Counted from the stretch's first letter, positions 16,174 through 25,390 are shown. The stretch: DNA of 64,000 bases from Pseudomonadaceae bacterium (GCA_024743435.1 JANSWO010000001.1:62001-126000), one strand, 5' to 3'. The notes: generated by a model not told the origin, from the letters alone. Made by a program: numbers and translations.

Positions 16174-18036
16174 TTGCCGGTGTTTGATGACCCAGAACTG
16201 TCCCACGACGGTGAGTGGCTCGCCTGGTTTGGTCGCGTCAATAACCACCGTGCTCTGGTTGTGAAACGGGTGGGTGACAATCAAACCGAACCGTTTGTGG
16301 CCAGCGGTGAGGGTTGGAGGCTCCATCGGTTTGACTGGCTGAGTGACAACCGTCTATTGCTAAGTATCGGTGTTCCGCGCGCCATTCAAGGCGTACCGGT
16401 TGTCGTGACGCGATTGGTTGTAGTCGACCCGGCCAAACGCAACGTGCGACTGATGTTCAAACGCGACACCCAACAGGGAAATTTCCAGATTCAAGATCGT
16501 GTGGTCAGTACGCTGCCGGACGAACCAGAGTTCATTCTGGTACAAATGAACCCGAGCCCTGGGCGGCCTGAAGGCGTGCGCTATGCGTCTGTAGATTCTG
16601 GCCGCTTATTGCGGCGGCATGCCCAGAAAGGGCAACGCGACATCTTGCAGTGGCAAGCGGATCGGGCGGGTGTCGTGCGCGTCGGCTACGGGGTTAGCAG
16701 CGATCAAAAATCAGCGATATTGCGCTTGAAAGACAGCGCGGGAAAATGGCAGGACTACTCTTCGTTCGTGAACGAGCATTCTTTTTCAGTTGTAGGTTTG
16801 CCGGTTGATCAAGCAGGTTTGGCGTACGTCGTCTCGGATCACGAATTTCCACTGGGCGCTCTATATGAGTTTGATGTGGATAAAGGGACGTTTGGTACGC
16901 TTCTCGCGCAAGAGAATGCGTCCGAGATTTCTGGCATATCGATGGGGCCAGATGGCACCGGCATTGAGGTTATCTACTTTAGCAATGAGTTGGTGCCTAA
17001 TCGCTTCGTCGACCCGCACTATACTGCGCTGACCGCGAGTCTGGATCGCCAGCTCACTAATACGACTAATGCGTTGGTATCTGCCTCTGATGATCGCCAA
17101 TGGATGTTGGTACGCGCCGTTGCCAGTGATGTTGATCCGCATTATTTCTTGTACAACGCCGCTGAGAAGCGAGCAGACTTTCTGGCCTCTGAGTATCGCG
17201 GCCTGGGTCAACGCATGCTCGCCAAGACCCAGCTTATGAGTTACGAGGCCCGTGACGGCCTCACTATTCCTGCCTACATAACGCTGCCTACTGGTGCTGA
17301 CAGCGAGACGGCTTCTAACGACGTCGACGCACCAAAATCGCCTTTTGTTGTGCTGCCACACGGCGGCCCACATGCACGCGACTTCCTGCGGTTCGACTGG
17401 TTAGTGCAGATGATTGCGAGTCAGGGGTTTGGTGTGTTGCAAATGAACTTTCGCGGTTCCACGGGCTATGGTCGGGAGTTCATGTTGGCAGGCAAAGGCA
17501 ATTGGGGTAAATCGATGCAAGACGACATTACCGATGGCACGCACTGGTTGGTGGAGCAAGGCCTTGCAGACCCGAATAAGCTTTGCATCGTTGGTGCCTC
17601 CTATGGCGGGTACGCGGCACTAATGGGCGCTATAAGAGAACCCGAACTGTATCAAGCGGCGATCAGTTTGAATGGCGTTGCTGATCTGCCGGACTTGTTG
17701 CGCTCGCAAAATCGCTATCAGGCAGGTCGCTACGGCACTCGTTTTATTGGCCAGCTATGGAAAGACCGCAAATCGTTGGCACAGAATTCACCGGCCCGGC
17801 GAGCGAACGAGATCCGTGTGCCGCTGTTGCTTGTGCATGGTGACAAAGATCGGGTGGTTAGCGTGGGACATTCTCGCAAGATGCATAGGGCGCTGCGGGC
17901 GCGCAAGCAGGGCGCGAGCGATGTCACTTACATAGAGCTTGCGGACGGTGATCACCACTTGTCTCGTGGCGCGAATCGAATTGCGTTTGCAGAACACGCG
18001 AGTGACTTTCTCAAGACGCACTGCGGAGATGGATGA
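16174..18036 (+). CDS. S9 family (prolyl oligopeptidase-like) peptidase, mature part
   Basis: A serine peptidase of 620 codons from the TTG at 16174. The N-terminal half looks like a beta-propeller (PVFDDPELSHDGEWLAW and repeats). The C-terminal half is the alpha/beta hydrolase with GASYGGYA (nucleophile Ser), LLVHGDKDRVV (Asp) and DGDHHLSR (His), so the catalytic triad is intact. Such enzymes are normally exported and cleave peptides. The native start is almost certainly ATG 16015, but an amber codon separates the signal peptide from this part. The TTG has no clear ribosome-binding site. It may be a pseudogene, a read-through gene or carry a sequencing error. Confidence 0.75.
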   Translation: MPVFDDPELSHDGEWLAWFGRVNNHRALVVKRVGDNQTEPFVASGEGWRLHRFDWLSDNRLLLSIGVPRAIQGVPVVVTRLVVVDPAKRNVRLMFKRDTQQGNFQIQDRVVSTLPDEPEFILVQMNPSPGRPEGVRYASVDSGRLLRRHAQKGQRDILQWQADRAGVVRVGYGVSSDQKSAILRLKDSAGKWQDYSSFVNEHSFSVVGLPVDQAGLAYVVSDHEFPLGALYEFDVDKGTFGTLLAQENASEISGISMGPDGTGIEVIYFSNELVPNRFVDPHYTALTASLDRQLTNTTNALVSASDDRQWMLVRAVASDVDPHYFLYNAAEKRADFLASEYRGLGQRMLAKTQLMSYEARDGLTIPAYITLPTGADSETASNDVDAPKSPFVVLPHGGPHARDFLRFDWLVQMIASQGFGVLQMNFRGSTGYGREFMLAGKGNWGKSMQDDITDGTHWLVEQGLADPNKLCIVGASYGGYAALMGAIREPELYQAAISLNGVADLPDLLRSQNRYQAGRYGTRFIGQLWKDRKSLAQNSPARRANEIRVPLLLVHGDKDRVVSVGHSRKMHRALRARKQGASDVTYIELADGDHHLSRGANRIAFAEHASDFLKTHCGDG

Positions 18037-18070
18037 GATCGTTGAGAATCCGAAAACCGCTGCTGCCTTA
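18032..18070 (+). pseudogene. 13-codon relic of a second Baeyer-Villiger monooxygenase
   Basis: The 39 bases encode DEIVENPKTAAAL, matching DEIVEDPKTAAAL of the monooxygenase at 15289-15327. By eye 32 of 39 bases agree, and all but one difference is synonymous, as for a diverged functional homolog. The match begins inside the last codons of the peptidase gene and stops a few codons before a TGA. Flanking parts of a monooxygenase gene are absent. Confidence 0.6.
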
Positions 18071-18352
18071 AGGCGAATTGAACTCTGATCACACAGGCTG
18101 GATACGACAGAGGTGTGCGGCTAACGATACTCCAGCTAGCCAACCATGAATTCGCAGACACCAACGACCATGGTTGGAAACTTCATTGCCGCGGCCTGTT
18201 TCAATCCCCGATTCCAGTGGGGCTACCAATTCGTCATGCAAACCCAGTCGAAGGCGCTGCCTTCTTGCGAGCACATTGAATTACGCATGGTCGCTAGATG
18301 GTCGCCGCGAGCTTCGGCGAGAGACTAAACCCACCTAACGTATTGATTTATA
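18037..18352. other. Intergenic region between the S9 peptidase and tRNA-Met
   Basis: Apart from the monooxygenase relic at its left end, I see no credible gene. A 9-bp inverted repeat, CCAACCATG (18140-18148) and CATGGTTGG (18169-18177), is separated by 20 bases; it has no T-tract. The region looks like decayed sequence next to a tRNA gene. Confidence 0.4.
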
Positions 18353-18429
18353 TGGTAGCTACGGGTGGACTTGAACCACCGACCCCAGCATTATGAATGC
18401 TGTGCTCTAACCAGCTGAGCTACGTAGCC
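18353..18429 (-). tRNA. trnM: tRNA-Met (anticodon CAT)
   Basis: A 77-base cloverleaf with encoded CCA. The acceptor arm is GGCTACG / CGTAGCT (with a G-T first pair), the D-arm contains AGCTCAGCTGGTTAGAGC, the anticodon loop is TTCATAA with CAT at 18393-18395, and the T-arm contains GGTTCAAGTCC. It resembles elongator tRNA-Met of E. coli rather than the initiator, which starts CGC and has a different D-arm. Convergent with the peptidase gene. Confidence 0.93.
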
Positions 18430-18540
18430 ATTGATAGGGCGGCGGATTTTCCCCGTCTAGCTGGTCGCTGTCAATTCCCGGCCAGTGCCCTCCAGTCGAT
18501 CAAATCCTGTGCTCGCTCGATGTCTACCCAAACGGGAGTA

Positions 18541-19971
18541 CTACAGTGTCGGCGCCATCAGGCGCGTGGCTGCGACAGCCACATCGAAATACCAGGGCTG
18601 ATTGTTGATGTCTTCAGCTTGGAGCTGCGTGCTGTCGGTGAAATCGGCTTCGAGCATGGTGGCAACCTCGTCGGCAAATCGAGTGCTACGGGCGACGCAG
18701 ATGGTCTCAAAGTTGAGCCGAAATGAGCGATTGTCCAGATTGGCGGTGCCGACGCTGGCATAGCTGTCGTCCACCAGGATGACCTTCTGGTGCATAAAGC
18801 CAGGTTCGTAGAGAAACACCTTCCCGCCGACTTGTTCCACATCTGGAAAGTAGGCGTAAGGAACGAAGCGGAAGATGGGGTTATCGGTGCGACGTGGCAG
18901 GAGGATGCGAACATCGACACCGCGCATCGCTGCGAGCTGAAGCGATGACAGCACGCGCGGGTCGGGCACGAAGTAGGGGGATGCGATCCACAGCCGCTCC
19001 TGGGCACACTCGATCGCGTGAGTGAACGTCAGTCCGCAAGTCTCTACTTCATCCGCGGGGCCGGTGCTGACGATCAGCGCTTCGTGTTGCCCAGTGCGCT
19101 CCACAGCCTGCCAGTCAACGATGGGTAACTCCGCATCATCGTCGTTGCCAAATGCCCAATCCTCTAGAAAGCTCATTTGCAGACCGAGTATCGCCGGACC
19201 GTGGATCGCCAGGTGAGTGTCGCGCCACTGTGCGAACTTAGCTGAGTTTCCTAGATATTCATCGCCGACATTCAGGCCGCCAATGAATGCTTGTTTGCCG
19301 TCGATGAGAACAATCTTGCGATGGTTGCGAAAGTTGATCCGGAAGCGACCAAGCAGGCTGCGCGTGCCGGAGAATGGTGCGCTCTGAACTCCGGCAGCAA
19401 TCAACGTCTTCTTGTAGCTCGAAGAGAGCTCGTAACTACCGATCTCGTCATAGAGGAAATACACGTGCACACCGCGCTTGCTGGCTCGCTGCATAGCCCC
19501 TGAAAAGCGCGCTCCGATCTCATCGTCCCGTACGGTGTAATACTGGATGAGCGCGTAGGATTGCGCGGCGTCGATAGCGCTCAGAATCGCGTCAAAGGTT
19601 GCCTCGCCATCAATCAGTAACTGCAGTTCGTGGCCGTCGCACCATGGTGTGTTCGCGAGCGCGCTGAATCCGCGTAGTTCAGAAGCTACGTCTGAGGGGA
19701 CATTGCTGTGATCGGCGGTGAACGTGGCTAACAACCCGTTGTCAGCGTTCAGGTCGATGTTTAAGCGCTCGCGCAGCCGTGCTTTTGCGCCGATGTAGTC
19801 GTGGTAGCGCACGCGGCCAAACATCCAGTACAGCGGCACTGTGATTACGGGTACGGCGATCAAGCCGAGAATCCAGGCTGTCGCACCCTGTGGGTTTCGA
19901 ACGCGAAGCAGCGCATCGATCGCGCTTAAGATGCCGGCGATGAAAGCGACTAACAGTGCTGCGTTCAGCAT
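18541..19971 (-). CDS. cls: Cardiolipin synthase
   Basis: A 476-aa inner-membrane phospholipase D-family enzyme that makes cardiolipin from two phosphatidylglycerols. Two N-terminal membrane helices (about residues 4-22 and 33-52) precede two HKD domains: HRKIVLIDGKQAFIGGLN near residue 220 and HQKVILVDDSYASVGTANLD near 400, the second followed by RSFRLNFE. The length is normal for ClsA-type enzymes. Monocistronic by position, with tRNA-Met downstream and creA upstream on the same strand 105 bases away. Confidence 0.93.
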   Translation of the reverse strand: MLNAALLVAFIAGILSAIDALLRVRNPQGATAWILGLIAVPVITVPLYWMFGRVRYHDYIGAKARLRERLNIDLNADNGLLATFTADHSNVPSDVASELRGFSALANTPWCDGHELQLLIDGEATFDAILSAIDAAQSYALIQYYTVRDDEIGARFSGAMQRASKRGVHVYFLYDEIGSYELSSSYKKTLIAAGVQSAPFSGTRSLLGRFRINFRNHRKIVLIDGKQAFIGGLNVGDEYLGNSAKFAQWRDTHLAIHGPAILGLQMSFLEDWAFGNDDDAELPIVDWQAVERTGQHEALIVSTGPADEVETCGLTFTHAIECAQERLWIASPYFVPDPRVLSSLQLAAMRGVDVRILLPRRTDNPIFRFVPYAYFPDVEQVGGKVFLYEPGFMHQKVILVDDSYASVGTANLDNRSFRLNFETICVARSTRFADEVATMLEADFTDSTQLQAEDINNQPWYFDVAVAATRLMAPTL

Positions 19972-20076
19972 TCGGTGTTCTCGCCAGCTGATGTGATGTT
20001 ATGAGTGCATGCGTACGCCCGTGAGCTGCGTCTTGTGACCGAGCCTGCAGGTATGAGGTGCAGGGTCAACACGTCA

Positions 20077-20592
20077 CTAGTCGTCCACCGTACAGGTGGC
20101 GATGGTTTCTTCAGCTTCCCAGCGCTGTATCGCAACGGCGGAGATTGAGTTCTTTGGTGACCCCTCGATGACGCGTTCACTGTAGGCGAGGTAGACGAGT
20201 GCGTTATGTACAGGGTCGCAGTAGCGCAGCACTTTCAGCGATTTAAACACGAGCGAACGCCGTTCGCGAAAAACCGATTCGCCGTTCTCGATGGGCTCTT
20301 TGATGGTAACCGGACCAACCTGTCGACAGGCGATAGAAGCATCGGATGTATCTTCTGCAAGCCCCAGCGCCCCGCGATAGCCGCCTTTCTGAGCACGGCT
20401 GATGTAGCAGGCAACGCCCTCTACCTTCGGGTCGTCAAAGACGGCTAGATTGATCGAGTCATCCGGACTGAGCAGATTGAACTTGGTGTCGACGCTACCG
20501 ATTTCCCGAGCATCGGCGGCGAAGCCACCAAGGCTCAGCAGGAGGAAGGCAACGTTAGTGGTAGTAAACAAAGGGGCGGAGAAATTTGGCAT
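20077..20592 (-). CDS. creA: CreA family periplasmic protein
   Basis: A 171-aa protein with a signal peptide (hydrophobic core NVAFLLLSLGGFAADA) followed by the CreA core: EIGSVDTKFNLLSPDDSI, VEGVACYISRAQKGG, and LVYLAYSERVIEGSPKNSISAV. CreA is conserved in proteobacteria but its function is unknown. The ATG at 20592 is preferred over one at 20628, because the signal peptide then has normal length. A terminator for the upstream lipoprotein gene separates the two. Confidence 0.88.
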   Translation of the reverse strand: MPNFSAPLFTTTNVAFLLLSLGGFAADAREIGSVDTKFNLLSPDDSINLAVFDDPKVEGVACYISRAQKGGYRGALGLAEDTSDASIACRQVGPVTIKEPIENGESVFRERRSLVFKSLKVLRYCDPVHNALVYLAYSERVIEGSPKNSISAVAIQRWEAEETIATCTVDD

Positions 20593-20663
20593 CTCGAAAG
20601 TATGCAGCGCGAGTCGCGCTCGTCGCAAACGAGGATGGGTTGCCCAGCTTCCGGCGAGTAAAG

Positions 20664-20697
20664 GTTAAAACGACCGCGGCGCTGACCAGCGCCGCGG
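20664..20697 (-). terminator. Rho-independent terminator of the DxDxDG lipoprotein gene
   Basis: On the minus strand, CCGCGGCGCT-GGTC-AGCGCCGCGG forms a perfect 10-bp GC-rich hairpin followed by TCGTTTTAACC. It lies 46 bases past the stop of the lipoprotein gene. Confidence 0.9.
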
Positions 20698-20742
20698 GGG
20701 TAGTTACCCAAACGTTAGGTAGTTGCTTTCATTTGCAGGAGT

Positions 20743-22494
20743 TCAGATGGCATAGCCTGCTGATACGGCTATCCAGTTTGAGTACTCATCGATTATGTCA
20801 ATCGTGCCGTCGGCACCTCGATCATATTCTCGGCGTACGCGGCGTCCCTGGGGATCGAATGTCCGAATTTCCCTAGCATCCGGCGTGCCATCCGCATCGC
20901 TGTCGCTTTCGTAACCGATGTTGCGGCCTTCCGAGTCGTACAGATACGTGGTGGTGCTATCGACGTTTCCATCGCCATCGCTGTCGCGCGTCTGCCCGAT
21001 GCTATTGCCGTTAGCGTCGTACTGATATTCCGTAATGCGGTTCGGCGAACCGTCACCATCACTGTCGTAGGTATAACGAATGCGTTTGCCTTCCGCGTCG
21101 TATGTCCAGGATGTTGTTCGGCGAACGGTACCGCTCAGGACGCTCTGTTCAGTTGGACCATAATCACCGTACGTCTGCAGCAACTCGTATTCTGGTGTGC
21201 CATCGAGGTCGTCGTCGCGGAAATCACGGGTGATGCGTCCGAGCGCGTCCAGACTGCGCTCCTGCGTGCCGTCTACAATCCCGTCCAGATCCCGGTCGAT
21301 ATCGCGCCCGGTCCAGCGATCGCTGCGCACTTCACCCGCTGGGTAGGAAAGCAAGTCCCGCCGATCGATCGTACCGTCGCCATCGGTATCCAGTTCGTAG
21401 GTTGAGCGCAGACCGTTTTCATCTATGCGCCAGAACTCGACTGTCCGATTCGTTGCACCGCCGTTTTCCCGCCGAATCATGCGGCCAACCTCGTCGTACT
21501 CGATGACTTCCAGGTTTGTCACTGCGCCGCTGCCGTCGGTTGTTTGTCGACGGGTCATGGCGCCGAATGCGTCGTATTCGGTGGTTCGGATGGAATCGTC
21601 AGCACCGTCTCCGTCGTTGTCGCTCGTGTATCGTGTTTCAAGCTGCTCGTCGCTGTACAGGTAGCGATTAGCACGATCGAGAGCACCGTCGCCGTCGAAG
21701 TCGTACTCGTCTGTCGCGACGCGTCCATTACTTGCGAAGGTTATCTCTCGGCGGTAGTCGATGTTGCCGTCGGCGTTGTTGTCTGAGGTGTAGAGCTGAT
21801 TGGCCTCGATGCCAAAGTCGACACCGGCTTGTTCAGCGAGGTGGTCGAGAGCAGCGCCGATACCAACAACACCTCGGGCGCTAAGGTCTCCTGCGGCCGC
21901 CGCATCTCGGATGATGCGAGGCAGCCCGAGGCCATTACGGCCGTTGCCACCGATGCGAAACGAGTAGACGTCCTCGGTAAGATCGATCTGCTCGGGCGTA
22001 ATCAGCGCGGCTACGTTGGGATCGATCGAAATGCCGTTGTCCGGATTTGCATCGTCGTCGAGGCTTTGTAGCAGTATTCCGATATTGGTGGCTCGCATCA
22101 GCGGCGTTGGCTGTCCGTCCGGCTGATACATGGCTTCGTAAAACTCATCGATGCCACTGGGGACTGACTCGACACCGGCGAGATCGAACACGGTTACCTC
22201 AGAGGCGCCAGCTGCCTGTCCCAGTTCCACGCTTCCCAGGGTGAAGGTGACAGTCTCTCCGGTTTGATAGCGAAACTCACCGGCGCTGTTGGTTACGCCG
22301 GTCTCGCTTACGGTGCTATAGCCCACGCCTTCTACTGGCGCATCGATTAAGACCCCGGTCTGATAGCTCGGGCCACGGCTGCTGCTGTCGCTGCACGCGG
22401 CCAGCGACAGTGCGGCAGCTAGTAGAGCAGCGCTCTTCAGATACGGCTTGTTCGCTGCCACGCAGGTTATGGGTGGTCGTCCTTTCTCACTCAT
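20743..22494 (-). CDS. Lipoprotein with YD-like/DxDxDG repeats (module copy 1)
   Basis: A 583-aa predicted lipoprotein; the lipobox LAAC puts the lipidated Cys at 34. Residues about 45-240 form a domain beginning TGVLIDAPVEGVGY, an opening I know from many bacterial surface lipoproteins. From about 240 to the end there are roughly a dozen repeats alternating DSDGDGxxD-type acidic loops, likely Ca2+-binding, with tyrosine strands such as YDANGNSIGQ and YDSEGRNIGY, resembling RHS/YD and thrombospondin type 3 repeats. Function unknown. AGGA seven bases upstream supports the start. It follows a kinase/regulator pair on the same strand, and a similar lipoprotein lies near the second pair. Confidence 0.82.
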   Translation of the reverse strand: MSEKGRPPITCVAANKPYLKSAALLAAALSLAACSDSSSRGPSYQTGVLIDAPVEGVGYSTVSETGVTNSAGEFRYQTGETVTFTLGSVELGQAAGASEVTVFDLAGVESVPSGIDEFYEAMYQPDGQPTPLMRATNIGILLQSLDDDANPDNGISIDPNVAALITPEQIDLTEDVYSFRIGGNGRNGLGLPRIIRDAAAAGDLSARGVVGIGAALDHLAEQAGVDFGIEANQLYTSDNNADGNIDYRREITFASNGRVATDEYDFDGDGALDRANRYLYSDEQLETRYTSDNDGDGADDSIRTTEYDAFGAMTRRQTTDGSGAVTNLEVIEYDEVGRMIRRENGGATNRTVEFWRIDENGLRSTYELDTDGDGTIDRRDLLSYPAGEVRSDRWTGRDIDRDLDGIVDGTQERSLDALGRITRDFRDDDLDGTPEYELLQTYGDYGPTEQSVLSGTVRRTTSWTYDAEGKRIRYTYDSDGDGSPNRITEYQYDANGNSIGQTRDSDGDGNVDSTTTYLYDSEGRNIGYESDSDADGTPDAREIRTFDPQGRRVRREYDRGADGTIDIIDEYSNWIAVSAGYAI

Positions 22495-22610
22495 GATGAT
22501 GTCCTCACTGATTGCGTTTGGGTGTGCGTAGGCTTGGCTACGGCAACGCAGGCAGTGTTGAGGTGAGAAGCCAATCAGCCCATCCCACGTGCAGGGGGTT
22601 AGAGCCGGGT

Positions 22611-22626
22611 TGTGATGCGTATCACG
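22611..22626. promoter_or_regulatory. CRP/Vfr-like palindrome upstream of the lipoprotein gene
   Basis: TGTGATGCGTATCACG matches the CRP consensus TGTGA-N6-TCACA at nine of ten positions. It lies about 117 bases upstream of the lipoprotein start, in the gap after the response regulator gene. Binding is inferred from sequence only. Confidence 0.45.
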
Positions 22627-22680
22627 CGTGCTCGTGTGCGTATTGTCGAGCGCCGCTGATATCGCTTGCTGCGGTGATCG

Positions 22681-23460
22681 CTACGAGGTGTTCGCTAGGT
22701 CCAGGTAACCCAGTTGAGAGGCTCGATAGACCGCGCCGGAACGAGAATTCACCGCGAGCTTTCGATAGATATTTTTGACGTGGTCCGCAACGGTGTGCGG
22801 TGAGATTTTCAATCGTTCGGCAGCTTCCTGGTACGTATGACCCTGGGCCAACACCGTCAGAACATCCAGCTCGCGGTTAGATAGCGAACGTTCTCCGTTC
22901 AAGGCGGTTGGCTCTGGCTCGTTGCCTGAGCTATCGACGGCTCGCCAGTGACGCACGAGATGTGCGGCGATTCGCGCGCTGATTGGAAAACTGCCGGACG
23001 CAACGGACAGAACCTGGGGAACGAGCTCGGGCTCGTCCTTCAGCAGATAGCCACTCGCCCCAGCGCGAATTGCACGAACGACGTCGGCTTCCCGCCCGGA
23101 AACAGTCAGAACGATGCAGGTCGTGCGGGCGGCGAATTCTTCGATGAGCGAACAGCCGTCCCCGTCGGGCAGATTCAGGTCGATAATGCTGAGCCCATAC
23201 GCAGTCTGATCAGCCATGCGTCTTGCGCTATCTAACCTGCTCGCCACGTGTACCGGTGACAGAACCTGCGTTTTCAGCAGTGCGCTTTGCAGGGTGTCGG
23301 CAAAGGCCGGATCATCTTCGACGATCAACGTGGCGCGAGGGGATCGGCGGCGTGCGTCGCGGGGGCCGTTTGCTGCATCGCTTGGTGGTGTATGGGTCAT
23401 TGCCATCAGTGTATGCGAGGCGCGCCGATGGTTGGCCCCATGTTCATGGGGTTTGTGCAT
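22681..23460 (-). CDS. NarL/FixJ-family response regulator (module copy 1)
   Basis: A 259-aa two-component regulator. The receiver domain (about residues 40-160) has acidic EDD, phospho-acceptor Asp in IIDLNLPDGDG, Thr in VLTVSG and Lys in YLLKDE. The LuxR-type DNA-binding domain lies at about 190-250 (LSNRELDVLTVLAQGHTYQE, SPHTVADHVKNIYRKL). It overlaps the end of the upstream histidine kinase gene by 17 bases if the ATG at 23460 is used; an ATG at 23406 is the alternative. It should be phosphorylated by that kinase. The adjacent lipoprotein gene is a possible target. Confidence 0.92.
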   Translation of the reverse strand: MHKPHEHGANHRRASHTLMAMTHTPPSDAANGPRDARRRSPRATLIVEDDPAFADTLQSALLKTQVLSPVHVASRLDSARRMADQTAYGLSIIDLNLPDGDGCSLIEEFAARTTCIVLTVSGREADVVRAIRAGASGYLLKDEPELVPQVLSVASGSFPISARIAAHLVRHWRAVDSSGNEPEPTALNGERSLSNRELDVLTVLAQGHTYQEAAERLKISPHTVADHVKNIYRKLAVNSRSGAVYRASQLGYLDLANTS

Positions 23461-25390
23461 CCGATGTTGCGTTTTCCACAGTGCCCACCGCTCTAGGCAA
23501 GACTAACCGAACGGTGCAGCCCCCGCCGTATCTGCCACCGTTGGAGCTTTCTATCGACAGGCTACCGCCGAGAGCCTCGGCGCGCTGACGCATGATGCTG
23601 AGTCCGCGGCCGCTTTTCGGCGTGGTGTTGATGCCTTCGCCATCGTCGGAGACGCTGATGGCGATGTTGGACTTGTCGTTCGAAAGCGATATCACAACGT
23701 GGCTGGCATGCGAGTGCTTGAGCACGTTTGTCAGCGCTTCCTGGATGATGCGGCATATGTTCAGGCAATCGGCCTGGCTCGCTGGCAGCTCGTTCTGAGC
23801 GCGCAGGTCCCAGGTTGATGTCACGCCATTGGCGGACAGCCAGGGCTCGGATCGGCTGCGCAGGTTGCCAATAGCGAAGCGGATGTCGCTGCTATCGCTG
23901 CTATCAAGCGAGTCGATGATCAGGCGCAAGTCGATCAGGCTCTCTTCAATTTCCCGGCCGGCGTTATTGTCATCAGGTGCGTTGCGGCGCAGGCGTTGGG
24001 CCAGCACCGACAGTTTGCCTGCGACGCCGTCGTGCATGTCCTGAAGTAGTCGGCTGCGTTCCTCGGCCAGGGTGCGCTCCTGATCCGCAGCGCGTAGCCG
24101 CTCATAGCTGAGAGAAAGCTCGGCCCTTGTGTCGTTAACGGCTTGGCGCAGATTGTCGTTTGCCGACATGACAGCGTTCACATGACTGCTGTAGCGATGT
24201 GCGAGGGCAAGGCAGAAGGCAGCGATGAGGGGTGCCGTGGCGAGATTGGACAACTGAAACAATAGTAGCTGCCGATTCAGCACAAACCAGACGTCATGCA
24301 GCAGCAGACCTAGCCCGAGAATGATGAGTACGAGCAGCGCGCACTGTTGTCTGGGCGGCAACACGTGGCCGACCACGACGAAACGGGATAACACAAACGC
24401 GCCAACCGCAATGCCTGTATAACCGATCACCTGGTTGGCGATCAGCCATGGACGGTTCATGTCCTGGCTCATGGCAATCACTACCGCAATGCTGGCGGCG
24501 ATCCATAACAGCATTAGGCTCAGATCGAATCGGGAAGCGGGGCGCCCCAGCAAACGGCTGAAGAAACCGGTGCTCGCAACGAGCACGCCGCTGGTTGAGA
24601 TCAGATACTGACAGTGCCGCCAGAGCGGATCGGCGGGCCACTCGGGTGACGTAACCAGCATGAGCCGAGCGCTACAAAGGGCTGTCAACAGTGCAAACCA
24701 AAGGTAGACGCGATCTCGATCGCCAGCGAAATACAGCAGGACGGCGCAGCACCCGAGAATAGCCAGGGCGCCGATCAAAAACGGTAGTACGGAAACGGTA
24801 AGGGTTCGTGCTGGCAGATAGGCGCTCTGAATGTCGACGGAGCTGCCGAGGACAAACGGTGCCAGCCGGCCACCGCGCGGCAGTACCGATGACACGATGA
24901 CAACCAGCTCGTTCCCGCGCGCATTGAACACTGATGCTGGTAGCCGGTAGGCCTGGGGTTGGTAGTTTGTATCGGCAACCGGATTCTGCAGGCTGCCTGA
25001 CTGGCCAATGAGATGGCCATTCATATAGGCAGCAGCGGCTCCGTCGAAGCCCGGCAGGTAGATCATCTGCGGTGGCGGCGAGGAAGCCGGCAGAGCGTAG
25101 CGATAGGCTTTGAAGCTGAAGCGACAGTCGTCGATGCAGAGCTTCCCCGGTAGCTCAATGCGCTGCCAGTCATTGGCTTTCAACTGGGCTAGGTCTGGGC
25201 TTGCCAGCTCCTGGGCATCGACCTTCTTGATGGTTGTTAGAGAAGCGTGCTGGCTGTGCAAAGCGGCGAAGAGCGCGGTAAGTAGGCCACCGGCGAGTAG
25301 AGCAGCCATGGCGAGCTGCAGCCAGCGATCGCGCAGGGTTGGCCACGGAGCGGGGTTGATTAGTGGTGATGGGTTTGAGTTCAACGACAT
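23444..25390 (-). CDS. Membrane histidine kinase with periplasmic DISM-like sensor (module copy 1)
   Basis: About 648 aa from the ATG at 25390. One membrane helix (around residue 25) is followed by a periplasmic jelly-roll-like domain (about 60-200; GKLCIDDCRF, YMNGHLIGQSG), then a block of seven or so hydrophobic helices, the layout of 7TMR-DISM sensors that probably bind carbohydrates or related ligands. The cytoplasmic part has HisKA_3 with the phospho-acceptor in DMHDGVAGKL and an ATPase domain with SDDGEGI and GRGLSIMRQRAEALGG. The two Cys in CIDDC recur in the second kinase. No strong ribosome-binding site; the open frame extends to 25555. Confidence 0.85.
   Translation of the reverse strand: MSLNSNPSPLINPAPWPTLRDRWLQLAMAALLAGGLLTALFAALHSQHASLTTIKKVDAQELASPDLAQLKANDWQRIELPGKLCIDDCRFSFKAYRYALPASSPPPQMIYLPGFDGAAAAYMNGHLIGQSGSLQNPVADTNYQPQAYRLPASVFNARGNELVVIVSSVLPRGGRLAPFVLGSSVDIQSAYLPARTLTVSVLPFLIGALAILGCCAVLLYFAGDRDRVYLWFALLTALCSARLMLVTSPEWPADPLWRHCQYLISTSGVLVASTGFFSRLLGRPASRFDLSLMLLWIAASIAVVIAMSQDMNRPWLIANQVIGYTGIAVGAFVLSRFVVVGHVLPPRQQCALLVLIILGLGLLLHDVWFVLNRQLLLFQLSNLATAPLIAAFCLALAHRYSSHVNAVMSANDNLRQAVNDTRAELSLSYERLRAADQERTLAEERSRLLQDMHDGVAGKLSVLAQRLRRNAPDDNNAGREIEESLIDLRLIIDSLDSSDSSDIRFAIGNLRSRSEPWLSANGVTSTWDLRAQNELPASQADCLNICRIIQEALTNVLKHSHASHVVISLSNDKSNIAISVSDDGEGINTTPKSGRGLSIMRQRAEALGGSLSIESSNGGRYGGGCTVRLVLPRAVGTVENATSDAQTP

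Noticed and set aside
18140-18177. Inverted repeat CCAACCATG/CATGGTTGG as a terminator of the peptidase gene
   Set aside because: The loop is 20 bases long and no T-tract follows on either strand.
18200-18231. Single CRISPR-repeat-like string (GTTTCAATCCCCGATTCC)
   Set aside because: It occurs once, with no spacer-repeat periodicity and no cas genes in the window.
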